Positions 33,479-42,174 are shown, numbered from the stretch's first letter. The stretch: DNA of 64,000 nt from Sulfidibacter corallicola (GCF_017498545.1 NZ_CP071793.1:5109001-5173000); one strand, 5' to 3'. Notes: generated from the sequence alone by a model not told the origin. Numbers and translations: made by a program.

Positions 33479-33540
33479 AGATGGAATCCTCCTCGGTGGC
33501 TTACGCCCTTGCTTGGGGTGAATCCCCATGCTACGATGCT
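33432..33540 (+). pseudogene. Remnant of a nucleotidyltransferase-like gene
   Basis: A GTG at 33432, 11 bases after GGAGG, opens a frame reading VNPDFKDMLSALLEDKDGIL before it stops about 30 codons in. In the +1 frame from about 33484 the reading continues with VAYALAWG, similar to the VGAYALAxHG motif expected next in such proteins. A frameshift followed by truncation is inferred, as nothing further of the gene is visible before pyrB. It overlaps the end of the small conserved gene. Family assignment is tentative. Confidence 0.4.
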
Positions 33541-33780
33541 GTTTTCGGCCGTTACCCCTGTCCGAGCACGGCCCTCGACGTCGATCGAGCTTGTTCCAGT
33601 TGCGTGACTTTTTCCGGATCGCCTGCCGAGCCGGACACCCCGGGGCCGAAACCGAAATAGCGGCGCGTCCATCGCGCCAGAGCCGATAGGCCGCACTGCG
33701 CCCGGTCGAATCCCCCGCGCAATCTGAACCAGCGATCGAGACCCTCGGACGGTTCGAACGATTTTTTGTTTGGGGAAACC

Positions 33781-34713
33781 ATGACCGACTCCTTTGATTT
33801 CAAGGGTCGCCACATCATCGACACCGAGGATCTGAGCACCGAACAGATCCTGCACCTCGTCGACGTGGCCGATCGCATTCAAGCCATGGGCGCTGAAGCC
33901 CTGGATCTCGCCAAGGGCAAAATTCTGGCGACACTCTTCTGGGAACCTTCCACCCGGACGCGACTCAGCTTCGAAGCTGCCATGTTCAAGTTGGGCGGCA
34001 ACGTCCTCGGCTTCTCGGAGGCCTCGACCTCCTCGGCCGCCAAGGGTGAAACCCTGGCCGACACCATCAAAACGGTTTCGCTCTACTCCGATATCATCGC
34101 CATGCGCCATCCGATGGAAGGTTCGGCACTCGCCTCCACCTTCTACAGCGAAGTCCCCGTCATCAACGGCGGAGACGGCGCGCACCTGCACCCCACCCAG
34201 ACCCTGGGCGACATCTATTCACTTTTCAAGGAGAAGGGCGATCTCAAGGGCCTCAAGATGGGCTTTTTGGGCGACCTGCTGTTCGGCCGCACCATCCACA
34301 CCCTGGTCCGCCTGCTGACCCGGTTCGGCGTGGAAATGCACTTCTTCTCTCCGGAAGGGCTCAACATCCCCGACTACGTACGCGGCAGCCTCGAGGAGAA
34401 GGGCGCGGTCTTCACCGAGAGCGAGGACATGAACGGGCACCTGGCCGACCTGGACGTGCTCTACGTGACCCGCATCCAGAAGGAACGCTTCTTCAGTGAA
34501 GAGGAATACCTGCGCAAGCAGAACTCCTACCGCATCGACCTGGAAATCATGGAGAAGGCCAAGGAGGACCTGCTGGTCCTGCACCCGCTGCCGCGCAACG
34601 AAGAGATCGCACCGGAAGTGGACCGGCTCCCCAACGCCGGCTACTTCCGTCAGGCAACCTACGGCATGCACATGCGCATGGCACTCATTTCCAAGTGTTT
34701 GGGGGTTCTGTAA
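33781..34713 (+). CDS. pyrB: Aspartate carbamoyltransferase, catalytic subunit
   Basis: 310 residues, normal length. Condenses carbamoyl phosphate with aspartate in pyrimidine synthesis. Seen: the carbamoyl-phosphate site EPSTRTRLSFE, the SSAAKGETLADT loop with the Ser/Lys that reach the neighbouring active site, MRHPMEGSA, the GDGAHLHPTQTLGD helix, and VLHPLPRNEEI near the C-terminus. The ATG at 33781 follows GGGGAAACC; an upstream TTG at 33766 would add five residues. The stop overlaps the pyrI start (TAATG), indicating coupled synthesis of the two subunits. Confidence 0.97.
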   Translation: MTDSFDFKGRHIIDTEDLSTEQILHLVDVADRIQAMGAEALDLAKGKILATLFWEPSTRTRLSFEAAMFKLGGNVLGFSEASTSSAAKGETLADTIKTVSLYSDIIAMRHPMEGSALASTFYSEVPVINGGDGAHLHPTQTLGDIYSLFKEKGDLKGLKMGFLGDLLFGRTIHTLVRLLTRFGVEMHFFSPEGLNIPDYVRGSLEEKGAVFTESEDMNGHLADLDVLYVTRIQKERFFSEEEYLRKQNSYRIDLEIMEKAKEDLLVLHPLPRNEEIAPEVDRLPNAGYFRQATYGMHMRMALISKCLGVL

Positions 34714-35162
34714 TGGCCAAGAAGGAACGCATGCGCATCGAACGGATCAACAACGGCATCGTGATCGATCACATCGACGCCGGCAAGGGCATCGACATCC
34801 TCAAACTCTTCCCGACCGAGTTCTTGAAAACCAAGATCGACTACGCGTCCTACATCGACTCTCCGCGGATGGGCATGAAGGACATCATCAAAATCGAGAA
34901 CCTGGACGTCAACGCCGAATGGCTGATGCGCATCGCGCTGCTGGCCCCGGACCTGACCATTTCGATCATTCGCAACGCCAAGGTTCAGAAGAAGGTCAAA
35001 CCGACCATTCCCGAAATTGTCGAGGGCATTCTCAAGTGCCGCAATCCCAAGTGCGTCACCATCAGGGAAACCTACCTCGTCAGCCGCTTTCGAGTGGGGC
35101 GGACCGAAACCGGTCGCCTGAAACAGCAATGCACCTTCTGCGAGCACATTTTCTACGATTGA
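34713..35162 (+). CDS. pyrI: Aspartate carbamoyltransferase, regulatory subunit
   Basis: 149 residues. Binds CTP/ATP and controls PyrB allosterically in an E. coli-type 2(c3):3(r2) complex. Seen: IERINNGIVIDHIDAGKGID at the N-terminal effector-binding domain, and a C-terminal zinc site with four Cys in KCRNPKC and QCTFCEH. The start codon shares a base with the pyrB stop. Presence of PyrI implies feedback regulation at the protein level. Confidence 0.97.
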   Translation: MAKKERMRIERINNGIVIDHIDAGKGIDILKLFPTEFLKTKIDYASYIDSPRMGMKDIIKIENLDVNAEWLMRIALLAPDLTISIIRNAKVQKKVKPTIPEIVEGILKCRNPKCVTIRETYLVSRFRVGRTETGRLKQQCTFCEHIFYD

Positions 35163-35212
35163 CGAACCGTGCTCGATGGGTACGGGTTGCCTTCGGGTAG
35201 CCCGTTTCCGCG

Positions 35213-35255
35213 AGGAACCGTCGCCGCCGCTCGCGGGCTCGGCGCGGTTCCTTTC
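35213..35255 (+). terminator. Probable terminator after pyrBI
   Basis: AGGAACCG (35213-35220) pairs with CGGTTCCT (35245-35252). The adjacent inner CGCCG/CGGCG extends the stem with a one-base bulge, and a short TTTC follows. It lies about 50 bases after the pyrI stop. The T-run is weak. Confidence 0.45.
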
Positions 35256-35358
35256 ATCGTTCGAGGATCCCGCCGCTCTCCAGGCATCCGGGATCGCATA
35301 TGGAACCCTATAAAAACTGAAGCTCGATGCACGAGAGGCATAGAGAGGAGTCAAGCAT

Positions 35359-36213
35359 ATGAAAGATCGTAAAATCGGTGTCATCGGTGCCGGAACCATG
35401 GGCAACGGGATCGCGCACGTATTTGCCCAGAGTGGATTCGTGGTGGTGTTGCAGGACATCGCCGACGATTTCCTGGCCAAGGGCATGAACACCGTTTCCA
35501 AGAACCTGCAGCGCGGCGTCGACAAGGACCGCATCACCCTCGACGAGAAGGAACAGACCCTGGCGCGGATCACCACCACCACCGATCTCGAGGGACTGGC
35601 CGACTGCGATCTGGTGATCGAAGCCATCGTCGAGCGTCTCGACGTGAAATTGGACCTGTTCAAGAAGCTCGACGCCCTGCTGAAACCGGGTGCCATCATC
35701 GCTTCCAACACCTCCTCGATCTCCATCACCAAGCTGGCCGCCGTGACCTCCCGTCCGGAGCGCTTCATCGGCATGCACTTCATGAACCCCGTGCCGGTCA
35801 TGCAGCTCGTCGAAATCATTCGCGGCATCGCCACCACCGACGAGACCTATGCCGAGATCAAGGCCTACACCGAGGCATTGGCGAAAACGCCGGTCGAGGT
35901 CAACGACTATCCGGGATTCATCTCCAACCGAATCCTGTTGCCCATGATCAACGAAGCCATCTTCGCGCTCTATGAGGGCGTGGCCACGGCCGAATCGATC
36001 GACGAAGTGATGAAGCTGGGCATGAACCACCCCATGGGTCCGCTGACCCTGGCCGATTTCATCGGTCTCGACACCTGCCTGTTCATCATGCGCGTGTTGC
36101 ACGAAGGGCTCGGCGACGACAAATATCGCCCTTGTCCGCTGCTCGTCAAGATGGTGGATGCAGGCTATCTCGGCCGCAAATCCGGTCGAGGCTTCTACGA
36201 CTACAGCAAATGA
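35359..36213 (+). CDS. 3-hydroxybutyryl-CoA dehydrogenase
   Basis: 284 residues, family length. Interconverts acetoacetyl-CoA and 3-hydroxybutyryl-CoA with NAD(P) in fatty-acid or butanoate metabolism. Seen: the Rossmann motif GVIGAGTMGNGIAHVFA, VIEAIVERLDVK, the SNTSSISITKLA segment with the catalytic Ser/Asn region, FIGMHFMNPVPVM with the catalytic His, and NDYPGFISNRILLPMINEAI. The C-terminal MGPLTLADFIGLDTCL and GRKSGRGFYDYSK are diagnostic of the Hbd family. GAGGAG lies 10 bases before the ATG. No thiolase or crotonase is adjacent, so the pathway is open. Confidence 0.95.
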   Translation: MKDRKIGVIGAGTMGNGIAHVFAQSGFVVVLQDIADDFLAKGMNTVSKNLQRGVDKDRITLDEKEQTLARITTTTDLEGLADCDLVIEAIVERLDVKLDLFKKLDALLKPGAIIASNTSSISITKLAAVTSRPERFIGMHFMNPVPVMQLVEIIRGIATTDETYAEIKAYTEALAKTPVEVNDYPGFISNRILLPMINEAIFALYEGVATAESIDEVMKLGMNHPMGPLTLADFIGLDTCLFIMRVLHEGLGDDKYRPCPLLVKMVDAGYLGRKSGRGFYDYSK

Positions 36214-36305
36214 GGTCCGTTCGCTCGGGCGGCACCGCGGCGGCTCGCCGGACCCGTTCGTGCCTCCCGAGTTCCGGGCTCTGTCCGGCGGCACCGATCC
36301 CCGTG

Positions 36306-36333
36306 TTGGTTTCGCGGTTTTTTTAGGTACAAT
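36306..36333 (+). promoter_or_regulatory. Probable sigma70 promoter for the zinc-ribbon gene
   Basis: TTGGTT (36306-36311), a 16-base T-rich spacer and TACAAT (36328-36333) lie 52 bases before the start codon at 36386, in the short gap after the dehydrogenase gene. Confidence 0.5.
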
Positions 36334-36385
36334 GAGACGCGGAACATTCGCCGCCGGCAGTATTTCTTTTTTGGAACATTCTCCC

Positions 36386-37147
36386 ATGACCAGTGTTTTT
36401 GAAGAGCCCATCGACGAATCGACCGAAGAAAAGGCGGCCAAGCCGACCTCTTCGGAACCCAAGCCATCCAAGCCCAAGCTTCGCCCACGGGCGCGCGTCG
36501 TCAAGGCGGGCGGACGCCAGGGGGTCGGCGACCGCATTGTCATTCAGGGCCGGGACGGTCGCGAGAGCTACAAGGTGCCCTGTGTCGATTGCGGCGATAT
36601 GACGCCGGTCAAACAGCTTCCCGGTGAAACGAAGGAGATCTTGTGCAACGTCTGCTACAAGATCCGCAAACACGGCAAGCCCTCCACGGAGAAAGTCAGC
36701 AAGGGAACCCGCTACGATTACCGAACCCAATGCGACAAGTGCGGTAAATACCAGGAAACGCCGTTCCTGCCCAAGGCCGATCGTTCGTTTCTGTGCGACC
36801 GCTGCCATCGCCAGGAGCCCCAGCGCTATTCGGGGCCGCTCAAGCGCGGGGTGGAGGTGCTGGGCACCAAAAAGGATCCGTTGTTTCTGGTGCCGTGCGA
36901 CTCCTGCCGCAAGAAGGTCAAGGTCAAGTTCGCGCCGCGGGCCCGCGAGCCGTTCCACTGCCAGGACTGCTTTAGCCAGCGACCCAAGAAACGGCGCGGG
37001 CGCGATGAGGACGCCAAGCCGACAACCAAGGTGATGTTCCAAATCGAATGTGCCGAATGCGGAAGACACGAAGTAGTGAATTTCATTCCCAGTTCGTTGA
37101 GTGCGCCGATCTGTTCCAGGTGTTACGCCAAGAAGCACAAGAAGTAG
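36386..37147 (+). CDS. Protein with four CxxC-x17-CxxC zinc ribbons
   Basis: 253 residues. After a 50-residue Pro/Lys/Glu-rich N-terminus come four modules, each with CxxC, exactly 17 residues, then CxxC: CVDC...CNVC, CDKC...CDRC, CDSC...CQDC and CAEC...CSRC. Basic linkers (KPKKRRGRD-like) join them. This spacing matches the CxxC-x17-CxxC family, presumed zinc-binding; its role (nucleic-acid or protein contact) is not established. The product is very basic between modules, which would suit RNA or DNA binding. ATG at 36386 starts after a TACAAT-type promoter; longer frames read through the promoter. Neighbours give no function. Confidence 0.85.
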   Translation: MTSVFEEPIDESTEEKAAKPTSSEPKPSKPKLRPRARVVKAGGRQGVGDRIVIQGRDGRESYKVPCVDCGDMTPVKQLPGETKEILCNVCYKIRKHGKPSTEKVSKGTRYDYRTQCDKCGKYQETPFLPKADRSFLCDRCHRQEPQRYSGPLKRGVEVLGTKKDPLFLVPCDSCRKKVKVKFAPRAREPFHCQDCFSQRPKKRRGRDEDAKPTTKVMFQIECAECGRHEVVNFIPSSLSAPICSRCYAKKHKK

Positions 37148-37198
37148 GCGTCCCGGAAGCGATCCCGCCTCGAAAGTACATCAAGGGAGCGGAGAAAA

Positions 37199-38554
37199 AT
37201 GACAAAGACGATTCGGATCGGAAACGGTCAGGGTTTCTGGGGCGACAGCATCGATGCCCCGATTCGGTTGCTGCGCGGCGGCCCGATCGACTACATCACG
37301 ATGGATTACCTGGCCGAAGTGACCATGTCGATCATGCAACGCCAGAAGTTGAAGAACGCCGAGCGCGGGTACGCCCATGATTTTGTCGCCTTCATCGACA
37401 AGGTGCTGCCCGAGTTGGTGGAACGCAACGTCAAGGTGATCGCCAATGCCGGCGGCGTGAATCCCGAAGCCTGCCAGCGCGCCCTGATGAAGGTCGCCGA
37501 GAAACACGGCATCGAGGGATTGAAGGTCGCCATCGTCACCGGGGACGACATCCTCCACCGCTTGGAGGAATTTCGCGGCAAGGGCGAGGCCCTGGCCAAC
37601 ATGGACACGGGCGAGGGGTTGTTCGACGCCGAACGCGAGATTCTTTCCGCCAACGTCTACATGCCCACCCACGGCATCGTGGAAGCCCTCGATCAGGGCG
37701 CCCAAATCGTGGTGACCGGTCGCAGCACCGATCCCGGCCTGGTCCTGGCTCCCCTGATTCACGAGTTCGGTTGGGACTGGCAGGATTGGGACAAGTTGGC
37801 CCTGGGCACCGTGGCCGGCCACATTCTCGAGTGCGGCGCCCAGTGCACCGGCGGTAACTTCACCAACTGGCGTGAGGTGCCCGGCATGGACGACATCGGT
37901 TATCCCATCGTCGAGGCTTCCGACAACGGCGAATTCGTCGTGACCAAGCACGAGCGCCAGGGTGGCCTGGTGACCGTGGACACCGTCTCCGAGCAGTTGC
38001 TGTACGAGATGGGCGACCCCCAGAACTACATCACGCCCGATTGTGTCGCCGATTTCTCCACCATCCAATTGGAGGACCTGGGTGACGACCGCGTGCGCGT
38101 TTTTGGGGTCAAGGGCAAACCCAGCACCGATTTCCTCAAAGTGTCGATCTCCTATCTCAATGGATACAAGGCGGTCGGCCAGCTCACCGTCTCCGGGCCC
38201 GAAGCCTACGACAAGGCCGTCAAGTGCGCCGAAATCCTGTGGAAACGGTTGGAGCATGCCGGATACACCTACCACGAGCCCATGACCGAGTACCTGGGTG
38301 TCGGTGTCTGCCACGAGGGCATCGTCGAAAACCTGGCCGCACCCGAGGTGATCCTGCGGGTGGGTGTCAAGGATCCCGACCGCGCCAAGGTGGATCGCTT
38401 CGGCAAGGAGATCGCGCCGCTCGTGACCAGTGGACCTCCGGGCGTGACCGGTTTCGCCGGTGGTCGACCCAAGGCCGCCGAGATCGTGGCCTATTGGCCC
38501 GCGTTGCTTCGCAAGGAGCTGATCGATGTCCACGTCAAGGTCGAGGAGGTGTGA
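37199..38554 (+). CDS. AtuA-family protein (DUF1446)
   Basis: 451 residues. N-terminus IRIGNGQGFWGDSIDAP, followed by YLAEVTMSIM, IANAGGVNPEAC, VTGRSTDPGLVLAPL and GGNFTNWREVPG, is the conserved block order of AtuA/DUF1446 proteins. They act with a small C-terminal partner in acyclic terpene or acyl-CoA breakdown, but the reaction is not defined. GGAG lies 7 bases before the ATG. The small partner follows one base after the stop, so the two are an operon and probably a complex. The link to terpenes is by family name only. Confidence 0.9.
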   Translation: MTKTIRIGNGQGFWGDSIDAPIRLLRGGPIDYITMDYLAEVTMSIMQRQKLKNAERGYAHDFVAFIDKVLPELVERNVKVIANAGGVNPEACQRALMKVAEKHGIEGLKVAIVTGDDILHRLEEFRGKGEALANMDTGEGLFDAEREILSANVYMPTHGIVEALDQGAQIVVTGRSTDPGLVLAPLIHEFGWDWQDWDKLALGTVAGHILECGAQCTGGNFTNWREVPGMDDIGYPIVEASDNGEFVVTKHERQGGLVTVDTVSEQLLYEMGDPQNYITPDCVADFSTIQLEDLGDDRVRVFGVKGKPSTDFLKVSISYLNGYKAVGQLTVSGPEAYDKAVKCAEILWKRLEHAGYTYHEPMTEYLGVGVCHEGIVENLAAPEVILRVGVKDPDRAKVDRFGKEIAPLVTSGPPGVTGFAGGRPKAAEIVAYWPALLRKELIDVHVKVEEV

Positions 38555-38555
38555 G

Positions 38556-38888
38556 ATGAAGCGTGTCAAATTGGCGGAAATCGCCCATGCCCGTTCCGGT
38601 GACAAGGGCGACGGTTCCAACGTGGGCCTGATCGCTTATTCCGATCGCGGTTTCGAATTGATTGCCCGCGAGGTCACGGTCGAACGGGTCAAGGCCCATT
38701 TCGGCAAGATTTGCCTGGGCGAGGTGGATCGCTACGAGATCCCCAACCTGCGGGCGCTCAACTTCATCCTGCACGACAGCCTGGGCGGTGGCGGCACCGA
38801 GTCCCTGAAAACCGACGCCCAGGGCAAAACCCACGGCATGGGATTGTTGGAGATGGAGATCGAGGTCCCCGAGAACTTCGTCCGCTGA
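38556..38888 (+). CDS. AtuA C-terminal-domain small protein
   Basis: 110 residues matching the domain found at the C-terminus of longer AtuA proteins: KLAEIAHARSGDKGDGSNVGL near the start, then NLRALNFILHDSLGGGGTESL. Here it is a separate gene directly after the DUF1446 gene; GAGGAGGTG overlaps the end of the upstream gene and serves as ribosome site. The split arrangement implies a two-subunit enzyme. Activity unknown. Confidence 0.88.
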   Translation: MKRVKLAEIAHARSGDKGDGSNVGLIAYSDRGFELIAREVTVERVKAHFGKICLGEVDRYEIPNLRALNFILHDSLGGGGTESLKTDAQGKTHGMGLLEMEIEVPENFVR

Positions 38889-38962
38889 CGGGGTAGATCG
38901 CCGGAAAGGACGGAGCGCGGCTGGGTGATGATCGCACCTCTATGGATGGTGGCCGTCCCGGG

Positions 38963-39106
38963 CCAATCCTGAAGGGATGGCCAACTTTTGCACCAAACCG
39001 ATGCTTGGGTGGGGTGTCCCGGACCAATCCTGAAGGGATGGCCAACTTTTGCACCAAACCGATGCTTGGGTGGGGTGTCCCGGGCCAATCCTGAAGGGAT
39101 GGCCAA
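38963..39106. repeat. Tandem 61-base units ahead of palindromic element 3
   Basis: Three starts of CCAATCCTGAAGGGATGGCC at 38963, 39024 and 39085, period 61. The third runs into the left arm of element 3. Each copy of this core can itself fold as a hairpin. The same core caps both ends of element 1 (2179 and 2623), so the tandem units look like duplications of an element end. Confidence 0.75.
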
Positions 39107-39498
39107 CCCCATGTTTGGACCATCATTGATTTAGAACGCGCGCCTCTGGCGCGCCACAAACGGCGACCCTGTAAGGGTCACACAATACAGCGAAGGGTGA
39201 GGTGCCGGAACGGCGCCGTAACCCTGGTTGTTTGGAGTTCCCGCATCGAGCTCTGAAGGAGCGGGGCCACGAAGACCTTCGGGGAAATGACGCCCCTTCC
39301 GGTGGGCCCTTCGCGAGATTGGCGTCTCCTCCGGTGGGCCCTTCCCGGAGCCGCCCCTCCAGGGCTGGAGTCCGGGAACCCCGAACAACCAGGGTTGCGT
39401 CGGCGCTGCCTCCTTAACCCTTCGCTGTAATGTGTCACCCCTCCGGGGTGCCCGCTGGTGGCGGGCCGTTGGCCCGCGTTTTTTTCAATGGTGGTCCA
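39083..39498. repeat. Long palindromic element 3
   Basis: The same architecture as elements 1 and 2, about 36 kb away. The left arm (39083 to about 39250) reverse-complements the right arm (about 39355-39498). The first hairpin is GCGCGCC/GGCGCGC at 39138-39154 in the left arm, and GCGGGCC/GGCCCGC in the right arm. The centre holds a different short repeat with CCTTCCGGTGGGCCCTTC-like units instead of the 31-base unit. The right end is replaced by the ~100-base tandem array. No coding features. Confidence 0.75.
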
Positions 39499-39504
39499 AA
39501 GGGA

Positions 39505-39905
39505 CGTCCGGTCGCACCTCCAGCGCGACCCGGGGCAGGCCCCCATCCCATCCGACGTCATATGCGGAAGAGGGTGTCCAACGAACATCCGTTCGTGTGG
39601 CCCGTCCGGTCGCACCTCCAGCGCGACCCGGGGCAGGCACCCATGCCATCCGACGTCATATGCGGCTGAAGGCCCGATCCAACATCCGTTCGTGTGCAAC
39701 AGGGCCCGTCCGGTCGCACCTCCAGCGCGACCCGGGGCAGGCCCCCATCCCATCCGACGTCATATGCGGCTGAAGGCCCGATCCAAAATCCGTTCGTGTG
39801 GCACGTCCGGTCGCACTCCAGCGCGACCCGGGGCAGGCCCCCATCCCATCCGACGTCATATGCGGAAGAGGGTGTCCAACGAACATCCGTTCGTGTGCAA
39901 CAGGG
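39505..39905. repeat. Four tandem ~100-base repeats
   Basis: Units begin CGTCCGGTCGCACCTCCAGC at 39505, 39603, 39707 and 39804 (periods 98, 104, 97) and end in a CATCCGTTCGTGTG segment. Within them is CATCCGACGTCATATGCGG. Copies 1 and 4, and copies 2 and 3, share their variable middle. A single copy of the core is at about 3147-3190. The array ends some 20 bases before the stop of the STAS gene. ORFs in this stretch are repeat translations. Confidence 0.85.
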
Positions 39906-39926
39906 GCTTCGGCGCGACCCGTGCGG

Positions 39927-40259
39927 TTATTTCAAGGCGGCGATGGCTTCGTCCACCGATCCGTAGATGTTGATCATGTCGTGTAGGCGCGTCAGCTTGA
40001 AGAGGTGCAGGACCCGCTCGTTGGATGCACAGATCGCCAATTCGTCCTTGATGCCCGTCAACTTGAAGCAATAGACCACGGCCGCCAAACCGCTGCTGTC
40101 GATGAAGTCCACGCCGCAAAGGTCTAGGATGACGAAGCGGTTGTGATCGTCGATGATCTTGGTGAAGTCGTCCTTGAACGTGGCCGCTACCTTGGCATCC
40201 AGCTTTTCCACGGTCACCTTGACCAGGACGTATTGATCGGTGGGCGTTACTTCAAACAC
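39927..40259 (-). CDS. STAS-domain anti-sigma factor antagonist
   Basis: 110 residues, a lone STAS domain of SpoIIAA/RsbV type. VILDLCGVDFIDSSGLAAVVYC carries the phosphorylatable Ser (S55 or S56) that a partner kinase/anti-sigma factor would modify. Start is GTG at 40259 with AAGGAG upstream; an ATG alternative was not found nearby. No anti-sigma kinase or PP2C phosphatase is in the window, so its partner is encoded elsewhere. The gene is isolated between the repeat block and a 694-base non-coding stretch. Confidence 0.9.
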   Translation of the reverse strand: MFEVTPTDQYVLVKVTVEKLDAKVAATFKDDFTKIIDDHNRFVILDLCGVDFIDSSGLAAVVYCFKLTGIKDELAICASNERVLHLFKLTRLHDMINIYGSVDEAIAALK

Positions 40260-40953
40260 AGGTTGCTCCTTATGACATCGAATGATGGAAAGGGAAAAAA
40301 CGGGATCGCACTAAATTCTAACAATTCGCGGTTGCCCGGAAAACCTCAAAAGCGTGCCGGACGCCAAACATAATCCTTCGTTCGAGGCTCTTACGCCGGT
40401 CGACCCGTTGATAACGCCGGCCCCTCGCGTGTTCGCCGCGCCCCGTATCCCGTTTCCCCGCGCCCTCCCTTCTTTCGCGTTGATGCGTTCCCGCCGGCGA
40501 AGTCCATCCACCGGCGCCCGAAGGGCCGCACCTCGTTGCATCCCCTTGCGAGCCCCCGTCCCGCCAGTTCCGTGAACCCGCCGTTCGACCCACGCGATCG
40601 ACCCCTTCGCCAACCGCTCCGCGATCCCGATTGCATCCTGCAAGTGCCGTGAACTCAGGCTTGATCTTGCCGACCCTGGGCTGTTATTGTTGGCCATCAT
40701 CCTCCACCCACGACCCATCGATTGTTGTCTGGATTGCGGCGCTTGGGCCGGCTGCAGGTTCACCGGGTTCTCGAGCCATCATCGGAGGAGTCGGGCACCA
40801 CAAGTTCGTCGATCGATGTCGATGTTCCTTCTTTCCAGTCGCGTCCCTCCAGCACCGACCCGGCCCGCGAGGAGCCCGTCGGTGAGTTCCGTGCCGGTTG
40901 GCACCCATGTCGTTTCGCAGTCGGGTCAGGCGACCGGACGGTAGCGAGTTCTC
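40260..40953. other. Long intergenic region, nothing recognised
   Basis: 694 bases between the STAS gene (minus) and the glycosyltransferase (plus). Open frames on both strands are Arg/Pro-rich with no ribosome sites or family features. No clear repeat, tRNA or terminator was seen. It presumably holds the promoters of the divergent flanking genes. Confidence 0.4.
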
Positions 40954-42174
40954 ATGCAGATAGTCGTTTTTTATCAGTATTTTTCGACGCCGAACGGCCG
41001 CTGGAGTACGCGCTTCTACCATCTGGCCAAACATTGGACCAAGCGGGGTCATCAGGTCACGGTCGTCACGAGTGTCTATGACAAATCGGACTTGGATGAG
41101 CTGTTGGGTACGCATCGACGGAAACGCGGCTGGGTTCGGCACCTCGAGGTGGAGGGGATCCGCCTGGTGGTCCTGGCGATTCCCATCAGCAACCGCCAAT
41201 CCTTCTCGCGCCGGATCGCCTCGTTTCTCTGCTACGCGCTGCTTTCCTGCTGGTTCGCGCTGCGTCTGCCTGCGGATTTGGTGATTGCGTCCTCTGGGCC
41301 GATCACGGTCGGGTTGCCGGCATTGGTGGCGCGCCTGGTGCGCCGGCGGCGGTTGGTGTTCGAGTGCCGCGATTTGTGGCCCGAGGGCGCCATCGCGCTG
41401 GGTGCGCTGCGAAACCCGTTGCTGACCGTTCCAGCCTTTGGGCTGGCCCGCGCCTGCTATCGTGCGGCGTCGCTGGTCGTGACCCTGTCGCGCGACATGG
41501 CCGACCACCTGCGCGGCCGCTTTGCGGTGGACCGACTGGCCGTGGTACCCAACGGCGTCGATCTCCAGGCCTTCGCGGATTCCGAATCACCCGCACCCGC
41601 CCCCTCGTGGCTCGGTGACCGCCAGGTGCTGCTCTACACCGGGAACCTGGGCCCGACCAATGGGTCGGCGCTGATCGAGACCTGTGCCCGCAGGCTCGAG
41701 GAACTGGGCGAAACGCGCTTCCTGCTCGTGTTGTTGGGCGAGGGACCGGCCCGTGCGTCGCTGCAACGGCTCGCCGAGGATTTGGACACCCTGGTGGTGC
41801 TGGGGCCGCGACCGAAAAGGGAGGTGGTGTTCTGGTTGCGGCGGGCCCTGGCCGCTTTGGTACCCCTGGCCGATGCGCCGATCCTGGCCACCTCGTCGCC
41901 CAACAAGCTGTTCGAGGCGCTGGCCGCCGGCGTGCCCGTCATTCAGACCACCGACGGTTGGATCGCCGAGCTCCTGGCCGATCACCGCTGCGGCTACACC
42001 GTACCGCCCCAGGATCCGGATGCTGTCATCGAGGCCTTGCGCCGCTTGGCCGACGATCCCGAAGCCCGCCGTGCCGCCGGGCGACGCGCCCGGACTCTGG
42101 CCCGCGAACAGTTCGATTTGGAGAAGCTGGCCGATCGCTATCTGGCCAGTTTGCACGAAGCCTATGGGAGCTGA
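40954..42174 (+). CDS. Glycosyltransferase family 4 (WbuB-like)
   Basis: 406 residues, GT-B fold. N-terminal half starts VVFYQYFSTPNGRWSTRFYHLAKHW and has FECRDLWPEGAIALGAL; such RDLWPE motifs are typical of WbuB-like N-acetyl-sugar transferases. The donor site in the C-terminal half is SSPNKLFEALAAGVPVI with the GT4 Glu, then a QDPDAVIEAL segment. It probably adds a sugar to a lipid-linked repeat unit at the cytosolic face. First gene of a tightly packed run with the epimerase (11-base overlap) and the WecA-like gene. Donor and acceptor unknown. Confidence 0.88.
   Translation: MQIVVFYQYFSTPNGRWSTRFYHLAKHWTKRGHQVTVVTSVYDKSDLDELLGTHRRKRGWVRHLEVEGIRLVVLAIPISNRQSFSRRIASFLCYALLSCWFALRLPADLVIASSGPITVGLPALVARLVRRRRLVFECRDLWPEGAIALGALRNPLLTVPAFGLARACYRAASLVVTLSRDMADHLRGRFAVDRLAVVPNGVDLQAFADSESPAPAPSWLGDRQVLLYTGNLGPTNGSALIETCARRLEELGETRFLLVLLGEGPARASLQRLAEDLDTLVVLGPRPKREVVFWLRRALAALVPLADAPILATSSPNKLFEALAAGVPVIQTTDGWIAELLADHRCGYTVPPQDPDAVIEALRRLADDPEARRAAGRRARTLAREQFDLEKLADRYLASLHEAYGS

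Noticed and set aside
39458..39973. ORF of 171 codons with repeated peptide pattern
   Set aside because: The peptide periodicity simply reflects the ~100-base DNA repeats.
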